From positions 1 through 28,391 of the forward strand of contig CAXNAD020000124.1 in the NCBI GenBank assembly GCA_964200185.2: 28,391 nt of DNA. The letters run 5' to 3'. The position numbers and the translations under genes are program-made. The DNA comes from Choristocarpus tenellus KU-1152 (lineage: Eukaryota > Phaeophyceae). The notes below the pieces were generated by a model. The model saw nothing but the letters and a program-made list of their open reading frames with translations. It did not search any database and was not told where the DNA came from. Each line of letters opens with the position of its first letter. The first letter of the stretch is position 1. Shown here piece after piece: positions 10,091-19,882 of the stretch.

Positions 10091-11104
10091 CTGGTTAATG
10101 ACGGATGTTTTCCTTCTCCTCTTCCTCCCCAGCTCAGCCCCCACGACTTTACCCAGGCACTACACTCCCCTAACTGTAACTTTACTAACTGATGGAGCTT
10201 CCCCTCTTCTTTTCCCCTTCGCGTAGTCCCCAACTGTTACCCACTCATAATATCGAGCTTATGCAGTAGCCCATTATTAATGTTGTTGCAACTGAACTCA
10301 ACATATTTATGGATGGACATATTGTCGCAAAGTGTTCGCCTTGATCTATGAAATTCTCGAGACGGTAGAATTCTGCCGACAAACCGTAGAGAACACTACA
10401 ATTGGAGGGAAGGCCACCCAACCACCTCCGTTAGTTGGATCCCGCAGCTCCTATTACCCGCGTCTTCTATGCGTTGGAAGGTCCGATGGAGGGAAATCAT
10501 TACCTCCATGCATTCGCATAGACCTTAACTGACACTCTCACAGGTCTTAGGAGGGGTTTCGTTGGTGGGATTGCCTACAAACCTACTTTCTGACCCGTCA
10601 CGAGAGACCTCATTTAAATGGGAACAGCGAGTGCGAAAGGGGGGACACACATTGCCAGGCTGCTAACGAACGTCAATTGCTGAGGGTACGAAGTACAAAC
10701 CAAACCAATAACAGATGGAGTACACACCATTTGAGGGAGGAGGCAGATCGACAGGTGGTGGGATGGCTGAACCTATCTCGCGAGAAAACGTCATCGCATG
10801 CACTAAGCAGTGAAATTTGTTCTAGTGCAACAGGTAATTCGTAAGGTAGAAGAAATAGTGCCGTGTGTAATGCCATCTGACTGCAGGTCGAGGGGCTAGG
10901 TAGGATGGAGGTAACAGAGAAGTTATGTAGAGTATAAATGACCAAATAACATTCAATAGAAGAAAGAGAACGGAATTATTTTTTGGTCATAGTAATCATA
11001 GTGAAAGGAAGATGTGAACCAAGTTAATTAAATTCCAGACGTCATCACATAACCATACCCAACATTTGGTGGTGATTGTGGAGGTCCTTCAGGTGGTATC
11101 AATA

Positions 11105-11194
11105 ATGGGCGATCGAAAGAAGATGCCCCCCCCACCGCGTGGTCCAGTCAAGCCACGGGAGAAGTACTTTGTGAAGCCAGGATTCAGCATGTTG
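11105..11194 (+). CDS. b5 gene, exon 1
   Basis: Thirty codons beginning MGDRKKMPPPP and ending KPGFSML; the donor is GTGGGT at 11195. The same frame stays open downstream into a (CA)14 microsatellite, but family alignment requires splicing to DW at 11528. Intron 1 is 333 bp. Confidence 0.8.
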
Positions 11195-14100
11195 GTGGGT
11201 ACAGGATATAAACGTCCTTCACACACACACACACACACACACACACAATACTTCCCATTTGCCACATCCCTCGTATCAATGCGAACTGTTTCTTGAGTAC
11301 AATTCCAACTTTTCCTTCAAGTCCAGCTTTAAGCCTGTGTGTAGCAATGTGCCGAACCTTGCCCCGCAGTAAAATTCATTTGGGACATTGAATTGCATGC
11401 TTAGGTGTCCTTCTCAGTGGCTTGCTTGCCACTACAAACGGGTAGGCTTGCTAGAAGATGGAAATGACTTTTAGTTCTTTGCACCAAAAATCACCGAATA
11501 TTGCGACATTGGTGTCGTTGAATTCAGGACTGGAGCACACTCAAGACAAGGACAAAAGATTTGTCTGGAAGGGGCTCGAAAGGAGTACGGGGGATCACCA
11601 AGTCGGAGGTTCGAGAGCACAGCTCAATACATGACTGTTGGACCATCTTCAGAGGCAAGGTGCGTTGGAGGCAAGAGTGGATGTCCCTTTCTCTTAACAT
11701 CAAAGTCATTCGTCTATTTGGATTTCCTTGGCATATTTTTTCTTGCAGCTCTCAACAATCCAAGCCCACACCAAAGTAGTCGGGTTTTTGTCGGTTCGTG
11801 TTTTCCCGTTCTCTCCCAGTGCTGCCATTTCCGCCAACCGTGGAGCAGGTATTGGGTGCAATTCGTACATTTGTATGCTATCTGTTGTGGAACATTCGAT
11901 TATATTTGCAGTGGATGCGTATTGTTGAAAATGCCCTGGATGGGATATGAGTTCATGTTGATACATACATGTGATACGATATGCTTTTGGCATTTCGCTC
12001 TTCTTCTCCCTCTTACTCCTCCACAACCATGACAATGACCAGACCATACTGAGACATTTTTTTACAGGATGTGGAATAAGAAACAGTTGATTAAAGGATC
12101 ATTTCCCCGATTGATTGATGCTGCTCTGTCTCATTCTCACATCTGCCCATACCGGTTGATCTTATCACCGCCTCAATGATTGTTCATTTTTCCTGTTATT
12201 GCATTTTTAGCCAACCTAGCGATTGATTGATGCTGCTCTGTCTCATTCTCACATCTGCCCAAACCGGTTGATCTTATCACCTCCTCAATGATTGTTCATT
12301 TTTCCTGCTATTGCATTTTTAGCCAACCTAGCGATTGATTGATGCTGCTCTGTCTCATTCTCACATCTGCCCATACCGGTTGATCTTATCACTTCCTCAA
12401 TGATTGTTCATTTTTCCTGCTAATGCATTTTTAGCCAACCTAGCGATTGATTGATGCTGCTCTGTCTCATTCTCACATCTGCCCATACCGGTTGATCTTA
12501 TCACCTCCTCAATGTTTTTTCATTTTTCCTGCTATTGCATTTTTATCCAACCAACCATCAAACCAAGTACTCATTTGCACTCATCCTCCCTGACTACTTC
12601 CCTGTATGTGGTAGATTATTATGGCCCATCTATCCCACCTGTGAACCGAATCCTATCCCTACCTTATGACCAAACTTGGTCTAGAGTCAAAAGGATGATT
12701 CAATCCAATTGGACAAGAAGCTTTGTCTTGTGCCCATTGCGTGATTTTTTCCTAGTACGACACCCATACCACTTCCAATGTAGATTTTATTATATGGTGT
12801 GATTTTACTATATGTTGTACTCACATTCCTAGTCCAACACCCTGCCTTGTATCTATCCCCCTCCTGATGACTACAGATCCCCTTGTCTTTTATGTAAACC
12901 TTGGCGACACAACAAACAATTCCCCATATTGCTGTCTACATTTACTCAGGAGATACTTGATTCTCTCTGTGAGAGCACAGCGCTTTAGTAGCTGCTCGAA
13001 CCCTAACCCTAACCCCAATAGTATGATACTATTTCACAGAAGCTTAAAGTGATGTGCCCTGTGTATGTGTAGTCTGTATTTATATGGCGTTGCTGAGTTT
13101 TTTTAAAATCTTGCCTACCAGTTGCACTCAACCCGAGCAAAGCAAACTGGTCAGACCCATCCTAGATCAATAATGGGGTTTCCAAACCTCTAAAGGGTGT
13201 TGTATGTTTCCATATATGCAGGGCCTTACTGCTCTACTGCATATGCTAAGGGGTTCTTGGGGTTATTCCAAAGAAGATTAATTGTGTTGATTTTTTCCTC
13301 TTCTTACTTGTATACCTGTTGTTCCTAAGCTTTCACTCAAGACAAGTGAGGAAACTTGGGAATGATAAAAGGGATTATTTTTTTTTGCGATTTTTTTAAT
13401 GTTCGTATTGGCTGTTGTAATATTGTTCGCAAAGATGTGAGCGAGATGTAACCATAATGATAAAAAATATATTTGTAGCATTGAGATTAAAATGTTACCT
13501 ACTTCAAAAAGGCAACGAAACCAGGAATAGAGGGAGAACTTTAGTCTAAATTTTGTGCTGTCAGGAATGGCCTTACTTTGAGGGTGTACCTTGAACAAAA
13601 TGTAACCTTTGCTTGAATGTTGTTTTTTTGTTGAAGTACAATAACTGTTTTTATAACTGTTTTTTAAAGATGAATGGAAGAGTCTGTGCATCAGAATGGG
13701 CCAGAGTGACTCACATCCTGTCGTCTCTGTGTCAGGTGTACAACATTACACCCTTCCTTCACTATCACCCTGGGGGGGTGGAAACGGTGATGAGAGGCGC
13801 TGGCCGAGATTGCACTGCCTTGTTCGACAAGTATCATCCCTGGGTCAGCGCAGATAGTTTAATTGGGGTAAGGGGATGAGATAGTTTAATTGGGGTACTA
13901 ACCCTAACCCTATCTATACCACACGTTAGCATTGGTTGTACTGCAGCCCATGTCAGTGGATGTGCGTGTTCTACATTTGTCAAATATATGAAGTATGCAA
14001 AGTATTGTGTTGCTGTTCATTCTAGAACTCTCCTTTTTGGGGTGTGCACAACACTAATTCATGCACTTCATAAACACTATTTATTATACCTTTTTTGTTA

Positions 14101-14566
14101 TGGATTAGATCCTGTGTCACACATACTCACAATATAATTATTTTTGTTGCTCTCCTCTCTTTCCCCTGGAACATGTCAGGTCTTACTGGCCCTCTTTGTA
14201 GTAGTACATCCTCTCTTTGCCATGGATAATATCATCTGAATGTGTATAGTTCTGGAACTCTCCATGTCAAGATATATACTCTGTAGTATACCCTTCACAT
14301 CTCACAGATATTGTCTGGTTTTGCTCAACCTTTTGTTCAGAGAAAACATGTATTTCCTACCCTGCCCCCACACCTTTGTTGTTTCCCTGCCATGTCCAAA
14401 TACACTTGCCATTTTTGTGTAGAATCTCATGCTTGGTCCATTGGCTTTAGATATGGAGCCCGATGCAGAGGAAGGGAAGGGAAAAGGACAGGATATCACT
14501 GTGGGGGGGGGGCTGGATTCGGGGTGGAGGAAGAAAATGGGTTTGCTGAAGGAGAAAAGTGGTTGA
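11105..14566 (+). CDS. Cytochrome b5-domain heme protein (NCB5OR/IRC21 type), four exons
   Basis: Exons 11105-11194, 11528-11659, 13736-13867 and 14423-14566 join in phase 0 to give 165 residues. The N-terminus is basic and proline-rich; then comes KPGFSML|DW across the first junction, matching the KPGYSLMDW entry of the NCB5OR/yeast Irc21 b5 subfamily. The b5 fold follows: ITKSEVREH, DCWTIFRGKVYN, heme-ligand motif HYHPGG, and FDKYHPWV with the second axial histidine. The tail is Gly/Lys/Glu-rich (EPDAEEGKGKG) and ends at TGA 14564. Both heme histidines are present. There is no CS or flavin-reductase domain, so this is a stand-alone b5 protein, probably a soluble electron carrier (family knowledge). 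ATG 11105 is chosen because it is the first ATG in frame and has A at -3 and G at +4; an intron in the 5' UTR is possible (cag at 11089-11091). A 10-G run in the last exon makes the C-terminus frame-sensitive. Confidence 0.85.
11220..11247. repeat. (CA)14 microsatellite
   Basis: A perfect CA dinucleotide run in b5 intron 1, 25 bp after the donor site. Confidence 0.95.
11528..11659 (+). CDS. b5 gene, exon 2
   Basis: Forty-four codons, DWSTLKTRTKDLSGRG to DCWTIFRGK. The acceptor is gaattcag and the donor GTGCGT. It covers the conserved DW, the Leu-x-Gly linker and the DDCW-like core strand of the b5 fold. Confidence 0.85.
12109..12556. repeat. Tandem array, four 112-bp monomers
   Basis: Each monomer starts GATTGATTGATGCTGCTCTG, at 12109, 12221, 12333 and 12445. 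The period is exactly 112 bp with no indels and only scattered substitutions (for example cataccgg/aaaccgg and cctgttatt/cctgctatt). The last copy decays near 12530-12556. The array lies wholly inside b5 intron 2. High identity suggests recent expansion or homogenisation. Confidence 0.95.
12999..13016. repeat. CCCTAA array in b5 intron 2
   Basis: AACCCTAACCCTAACCCC, nearly three telomere-type units. Confidence 0.95.
13736..13867 (+). CDS. b5 gene, exon 3 (heme pocket)
   Basis: Forty-four codons, VYNITPFLHYHPGG to FDKYHPWVSADSLIG, carrying both heme-ligating histidines. The acceptor is tgtgtcag and the donor GTAAGG. A 17-bp CCCTAA array begins 30 bp inside the following intron. Confidence 0.88.
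13898..13914. repeat. CCCTAA array in b5 intron 3
   Basis: CTAACCCTAACCCTATC, an interstitial telomere-type array 30 bp after the donor of exon 3. Confidence 0.9.
14423..14566 (+). CDS. b5 gene, terminal exon
   Basis: Forty-seven codons plus TGA, starting NLMLGPLALD, which fits the short hydrophobic segment after the b5 domain in this subfamily. The acceptor is tttttgtgtag. Ten G at 14503-14512 encode VGGG; a one-base length change would switch the tail to an acidic frame (EEENGFAEGEKWLRSD) that ends at 14625. Confidence 0.65.
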   Translation, partial: NLMLGPLALDMEPDAEEGKGKGQDITVGGGLDSGWRKKMGLLKEKSG

Positions 14567-15091
14567 GAAGTGATACCGTTGATGAGCATGATGAAGGCAA
14601 GGCAGAAGACAAGAGCAAAGGATAGTGATTACAAGAATTTTGGTGTGAGTCCTGATGACAAGAATCATGGTGAAACCTTAATCGGAAGTTGGAAAATTGT
14701 TGCATAAGAACCTTTTGTGACTAGTGTTGTGAGAGTGGGAGGTGAAGAGGACTGGCCTATTCATGCTGCAATGCAATAGGTAAGATGTCGATATTTTGTC
14801 TATTTGAAATCTCCTGTAAAGTGAAAGATCACAGAAGAATACTTCTGTAGTACTACCACTAACCCTAACCCTAGTTTTTTTTTTCCTGAGAGTGAAAGAG
14901 GGAGACTAGCCCATAGTAGGTAGTGTGCTGATTATGGGATGGCGTACAGTGTTTGAATCAGGGTCTTAGTAATACTTTTCTGCATTTGGCATGTGTTGGT
15001 GGAATGTAGAGTCTACACCATTAACTTTTAGAAAGTGCATTTGCTCTTTGAGGTGCTGTAAATATTGCGGTGTTTGGGGGCAGTGATGGTC

Positions 15092-15122
15092 TGTGTGTGT
15101 GTATGTGTGTATGTGTGTATGT
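15092..15122. repeat. GT/ATGT microsatellite
   Basis: Run of GTGTGT and ATGTGTGT units. Confidence 0.9.
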
Positions 15123-15299
15123 CCAAAAATGGATATCAGCACGTGCAGAATTGGCCTACTCCTGTGTATTTTGTAACTCTAATTCAAGTCATCTTCTTGT
15201 TTCATCCCGTTGTACATGGGTGGGGCATTCAAGACGGGCTTTGACACTTTCAAATGTTTCTTGTGCACACTAGAATATTGACATGCATACTTGAAAGTT

Positions 15300-15372
15300 A
15301 TGACTCCAATCGCCACTCTAATATTCATTCTAATCATGACTCTAATCACCACTCTAATAATCACTCTAATGA
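15300..15372. repeat. Degenerate short tandem repeat, CACTCTAAT core
   Basis: Seven or so imperfect copies of (A)TCxxCACTCTAAT. Confidence 0.75.
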
Positions 15373-15559
15373 TCTACTGAGTGAAGTGTGCACCTTAGTG
15401 GAAGTAAATGACTATCGAACAAGGTGTCCCAGTTCCAAGTGGTTTGTCTATTGTCTGTTGGTTACGCCTTCCTAGTATTAGCATATACAAAATGCAGGGG
15501 AGTGAAGTTGTCATAACGAGAATATTTATGGCATCTCATTTGTCAGATTGTTGAGGTAG

Positions 15560-18035
15560 GTTGCCATGCTTAGGGGTCGAACACCTACTAGTCTGTGAGA
15601 AGGGCCACCACAACAGTGCACCTTAGTACTTGGACGATGAAATTGTTGGAAGAGACGTTTTGAGGCTCTGAGGCGTTAAGAATGTGCTCCCATTGCTGTG
15701 AGAGAGTATTGGACAAAGCTAGGATGATGTAGATCCGATAACTTTCCCTCATTGTACTGGGTGTGTATTTGGTGTAGTTCCCCCTCAAACAGGCTATGTC
15801 AAGAATCAGGGTGCCTTGCATCTTGCCTCATTTTTGAGATTGGTTACTGTGCTGGTTGATCCTTTTAATGTCCAGATCCGCACCAGTTATGACAAGAGAG
15901 TGCTAGTAGCAAGACCGATGCAGGCATGTTGTATGATGAAGGGAACAGTTCTATGGTTGTATTTCACATTGAGTTCATGAGATTCATTTTCAGTGTGGTC
16001 CTTGAATATTTCATGTAGTGCATTGTTATGTGCTCTGTGCTTCCTGATAGAGGGTACACCCTTTCATTGTTCAATATTAACCTCCGCTTCAATGACAGAG
16101 GTGACTGTCACATGGGTACTGATAATGTTGCAGCAGTTACCAATTCTGTGCAGGTTTGCTGTGTCTGTGCACTTGTCTGCTACCATACCGATAGTGAGTG
16201 GAACTGGATGCATGGCAAGTAAGCAAACCCTGTGTAGTAATGAACCTTGGGTTGATTGACAATGCACCTACAAAATAGCTAACGGGAAGTACGCTAGACT
16301 TCTTGCCCACCCTCAACTAACTTTGTTGAGTTGTTTGTATTTCGATGTTCCACTCCCTGGTCGTGAGTAATTTGTAGTAGGGCAACAGAAAGTAGCTTCA
16401 ACACCTCAAATATGGCACTGGAATACAACTCAAGTTGAGCGGTTACGATTTTTACTATGTATCACACTATACGGAGAAATTGCACCAAAACTGGAGCATA
16501 ATGTTGGAGGTGGGTATGATAGGTGTGCCCTACAACATTTATTGTGAGATATTATTGGAACAAACAGGGACTTTTCAACTTCCACACCACCTTCACACAG
16601 TCGAAGGAAGTATTGGAGTACTCAGAGTACTTACTGTGATTTATCAATACACCAAGGACAGGGGATCTTACACCTACATGGACCACAAGGGGGGACGGAT
16701 AGCATTGGATTGGCTACGTCCTCACTTGTCGACCTGAGTGAGACCTTGTTCAAAACGTTGGTCCATCTCACCTTGAAATTGACAAGGAGTCACACCAAGT
16801 GAGAGGTAGGCAGGGTTGCATTTTGAGGATCCTGAGAAAGGGCAAGAAAATGCCTTTTTGTACAATTGCAGGGAGAACCTTTACTTAATAGTGGCATCAC
16901 CTTGTGTGTGGAGAGGGGGAATATCTAATTTTTGCACTCTATTGTGCACATTGAAATAGAGTGTATTACACAGGGTAAGAAAGATGGCTTAGAATGCAAA
17001 AGGGTTCACATCTGCCTATCAATTGTGTTGGCTCAAGGCTAGTCACTTGATAGATACCATGATATGAGTATGGTATTTGGAAGGTTTTGTATCACATCGT
17101 ATTTCGATGTAGGAATTTGACTACAGTAATTGATACCGTACTGTAATGTGGAAATACGTAAATACACATACTATTGTCGTCCAAGCATTTCAACAGTAAT
17201 CGCCACAATGTATTGTACCGTATTGTACCATGGAATGCTAGAAATACTGTTAGTGGTTCTCCTACTGCTTATCCCGCTTCCACTTTCCCCCTGGAACTTC
17301 TCCAAAACAATTTGGTGCGCTATATATATGGCACAGTTCTGGATTTAGATTGAAAATAGGTACTACTGTGGTACAACTGAGTGCTCTCTTATTTATTGCT
17401 CATTCTGATAGAAGAGGAGTTGAACCATTGTATGTAATGGTACAATACAACTCTCCTCATGTACACCCTCTCACACATGTCAGTACTGTGGCGGGACCAA
17501 AGAGAGAAAACATAAACACAAAATTCCGATATAATCTATATTGACATCTCTAATTACCATCGACATGAAAATATCAACTGCAATTGCTACCAATCCCCTC
17601 CCATGGGAGTGTATAGAAGTATATTGAAAATCAAAGAGAAGCTTTGTTGCATCGTCTGAAAGCGGGACTCATCTGTACAAATATTGTACCGTACTGTCCA
17701 AATCGATTATTATACTTTCGATGGTATACTTCAACATATCATTTATTATTTTTGTGCTAAGTGGGAATATATGATTAATGGATACATAAAATATAAATGA
17801 GGTTGTGATTTTAGATGGTGACGCCAAAGAGATAGCAGATCATTGTAAATTGTCCATGTAACACAGCCATGCAAGGTCTCAAGTACTTCAGACTTGAGCG
17901 ACAAGATATTTGCTCAAGTGATATACTTGTGATCCTGTCACGGGGCGCTGCTTGCATATACTTGTGCAAACAGCTCTAGCCCTTTGGGACCTGTTGACTG
18001 ACCTTGGTGGGTGACATAAACACACTCATGGTCGT
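15560..18035. other. No gene recognised; possible decayed elements
   Basis: Open frames of 77-100 codons at 15588-15821 (minus), 15993-16259 and 16435-16737 (plus) have no recognisable motifs. The stretch 16438-16512 (GYDFYYVSHYTEKLHQNW) lies between an aactcaag acceptor and a GTGGGT donor and could be an exon. From 16.9 to 18.0 kb I see nothing. Confidence 0.4.
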
Positions 18036-18047
18036 CTAAAGGTAAAC

Positions 18048-19445
18048 TACTTTGTCAGTCTGCACCTCTGGCCCCAAGCTCGGATCTGCACAATGTCTGC
18101 AGTCTAAATGTGGGTCATGGGACGTCGAAGGAATAACGTTTGTCTTCATCTCGGACATGGTCAGCCCAAGTCTTAAAGCCACCTTCAGTATCACAGTCAT
18201 TATCCTTGTCACACTTCCCCTAGGTCTTAGACATAATTCCTGCATGTCCGCATTGAGCATACCCCACAGGCTTTGCTCATCAAGAAACATCCCACAACCT
18301 GTTGCTTCTCGATCTCTGACCTTATTGTTTCTCACATCTCTCTTGATGACTACAAGGTCCTTGGAGATGGCCAATAGCCAAACCAATGGAGAGGTAGGCA
18401 GGTTTGGATGCCTTTACATTCCAATCTTTCTGATCCTATACAATACGCTCTATTTCATTTCTTTGTGTGCGCAACAGTGTACGCAAAATTGATGTCCCCC
18501 TTTTCCATATACATAGTAACACCGAAATTATGCAAAGGTTCTTTCTGCAATAGTACAAAATGGCTCTTTTTGCCCTTTTTGGGAATGTTTAATGCAACCC
18601 TACCGACCTCTCAGTTGGTTTGACTCCAAGTCAGCATAGAACCTCTTCACCCCTATGCTTAGCACTGCAGTGAAGATGCTGAAGAGACTAGGGGCAAGAA
18701 CACACGATTGATGAAGGCCTCACCTGACACTGAACAGGAAATATGCTCTCCATCATTCATGTGTGTGTGTGCCCGCATTCCAAGATGGAAATGGCTGAGA
18801 CCTTCTCAGGCCCTCTAAGCTTGACAAGCACAGTCCAGAGGAGATTGAGGTCAACAGAATAACATTTTTTCTGTAGGTCAAAGAAGCACATGGACAGGGT
18901 TATCTACTTTGACTCATAGTATCCTTAGAGGTTGGCGTGGTTGAGTATAGGAGGCCTCTGCAACTGCCATCTGGTACATGCACCCCTAGCAACCTGGAGG
19001 GTGATTTCGTGCTTGGGTTGATGAAGGTTTGTCTCCTCTTATTTTGTAGCTTTACGAGCCTCCCGATGCGGGTCAACCACATTTGGCAGGGCGTGTGTCT
19101 GTCAGACTGAAGATGTCACATGCCCCTTACACCTAAAGGGTCTAAATCGACCCCACTTTGGTACACTGTCTCTTTTTGAGACCCATACCCTGGAGGACAT
19201 GCGTATACATATATGCCTATAGTAGAGCATTGGGACCAGAAACCACCTATTCCTCATGTCTTCATGGTGTGTATGTTCTCCCATCTCAGGTATGCTGTAA
19301 TAGCCTTGAGAAGCACTTTGCCAACATGTGCCACCAATCTACCAATCCTTTTTCTTGTAGGGCACCTTCATGACCACATTCTCCCAAACTTGCGGCACCT
19401 CTTCCCCATCCCATAAAGCCAACATAATCACGTGGAAACCCTGTA
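18048..19445 (-). pseudogene. LINE (non-LTR) reverse transcriptase, decayed, copy B
   Basis: Minus strand, high to low coordinates: FHVIMLALWDGEEVPQVWEN and MKVPYKKKDW (about 19440-19345), CFFDLQKKCYSVDLNLLWTV (about 18895-18830), PSLFSIFTAVLSIGVKRFYA (about 18695-18635), LWGMLNADMQELCLRPRGS (about 18270-18210), RIMTVILKVALRLGLTMSE and a QTDKVVYL end (about 18060-18037). This covers most of the RT domain of the same family as copies A and C. The catalytic YADD box reads NADM, and frameshifts are frequent, so it is inactive. Confidence 0.85.
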
Positions 19446-19735
19446 GGACGTTTACTCATCAACAAGAACCTGACCATAATGGGCGGCAGTCAGACGTGTT
19501 AGGTGGACTTGGAGGCTGTTGCAGTAGTTGATGTAAGTGCAGTCTACGGTGTTGATGATTGTCGCTTGAACCTCCACCTCTTCCTGCCTTGATTACTACT
19601 ATTAACCTCGGTTGGCATCTGGATGAAGCAGGGGAAGTTGGATCTTTTTCACTTCTTTCATTGAGTATTTCATGCATGTACTATTCCATATCCTTGTTTT
19701 GTATTCTTATTTTGTTTTGTTTCTCTCCTTCACAG

Positions 19736-19882
19736 CCTTTCGACAGGGTGTGCGACCCCTCAAAACCCCTCAAACTAATGTGAAGATGAAAATAATTAAT
19801 TCGCACAGTGGAGGCCAGGTAGCATTCCTGTTAGAATGTTGTGGGAAAATGATAAACACAACATTTGAGTTTATAAGTTTCT
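19736..19882 (+). CDS. Unknown plus-strand gene, exon 1 of model
   Basis: The acceptor ttctctccttcacag is strong and the donor is GTGAGT. Forty-eight open codons with alternating hydrophobic strands (VKMKII, VAFLLEC, FEFISF). Confidence 0.45.

Larger units (their letters stand above)
9600..11060. other. Low-confidence region with GC-richer patches
   Basis: Contains a candidate exon at 9737-9883, a diverged 94-bp-spaced direct repeat at 9953-10090, and a 66-codon open frame at 10332-10532 (TVENTTIGGKATQPPPLVG). None is recognised. The patch at 9890-10240 is C-rich on the plus strand, which produces overlapping long frames on both strands. Confidence 0.4.
11660..13735 (+). other. b5 gene intron 2, 2,076 bp
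   Basis: This intron carries the four-copy 112-bp tandem array, a CCCTAA array at 12999-13016 and T-rich stretches. Open frames inside it, such as the minus 137-codon one at 13278-13691, show no recognisable protein and I treat them as chance. Confidence 0.75.
14567..15560. other. Post-b5 noncoding region with simple repeats
   Basis: Holds the b5 3' flank, a CCCTAA array (14859-14874), a (GT)n/(GTAT)n microsatellite (15092-15122) and a degenerate 9-12-bp array built on CACTCTAAT (15300-15372). No exon is recognised with confidence. Confidence 0.5.

Noticed and set aside
9715-10233. Overlapping 124-127-codon ORFs on both strands
   Set aside because: A C-rich, stop-poor patch with an internal direct repeat explains both; no domain is seen.
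12109-12556. CRISPR-like array
   Set aside because: Whole 112-bp units repeat head to tail with no unique spacers, in a eukaryotic intron.
13278-13691. 137-codon minus-strand ORF
   Set aside because: It lies in b5 intron 2, is lysine/serine/asparagine-rich from AT-rich sequence, and has no motif.
18052-18492. 146-codon plus-strand ORF, the longest open frame in the window
   Set aside because: It is antisense to LINE copy B, where the LWGML..AD and FVYL-like motifs read on the minus strand.
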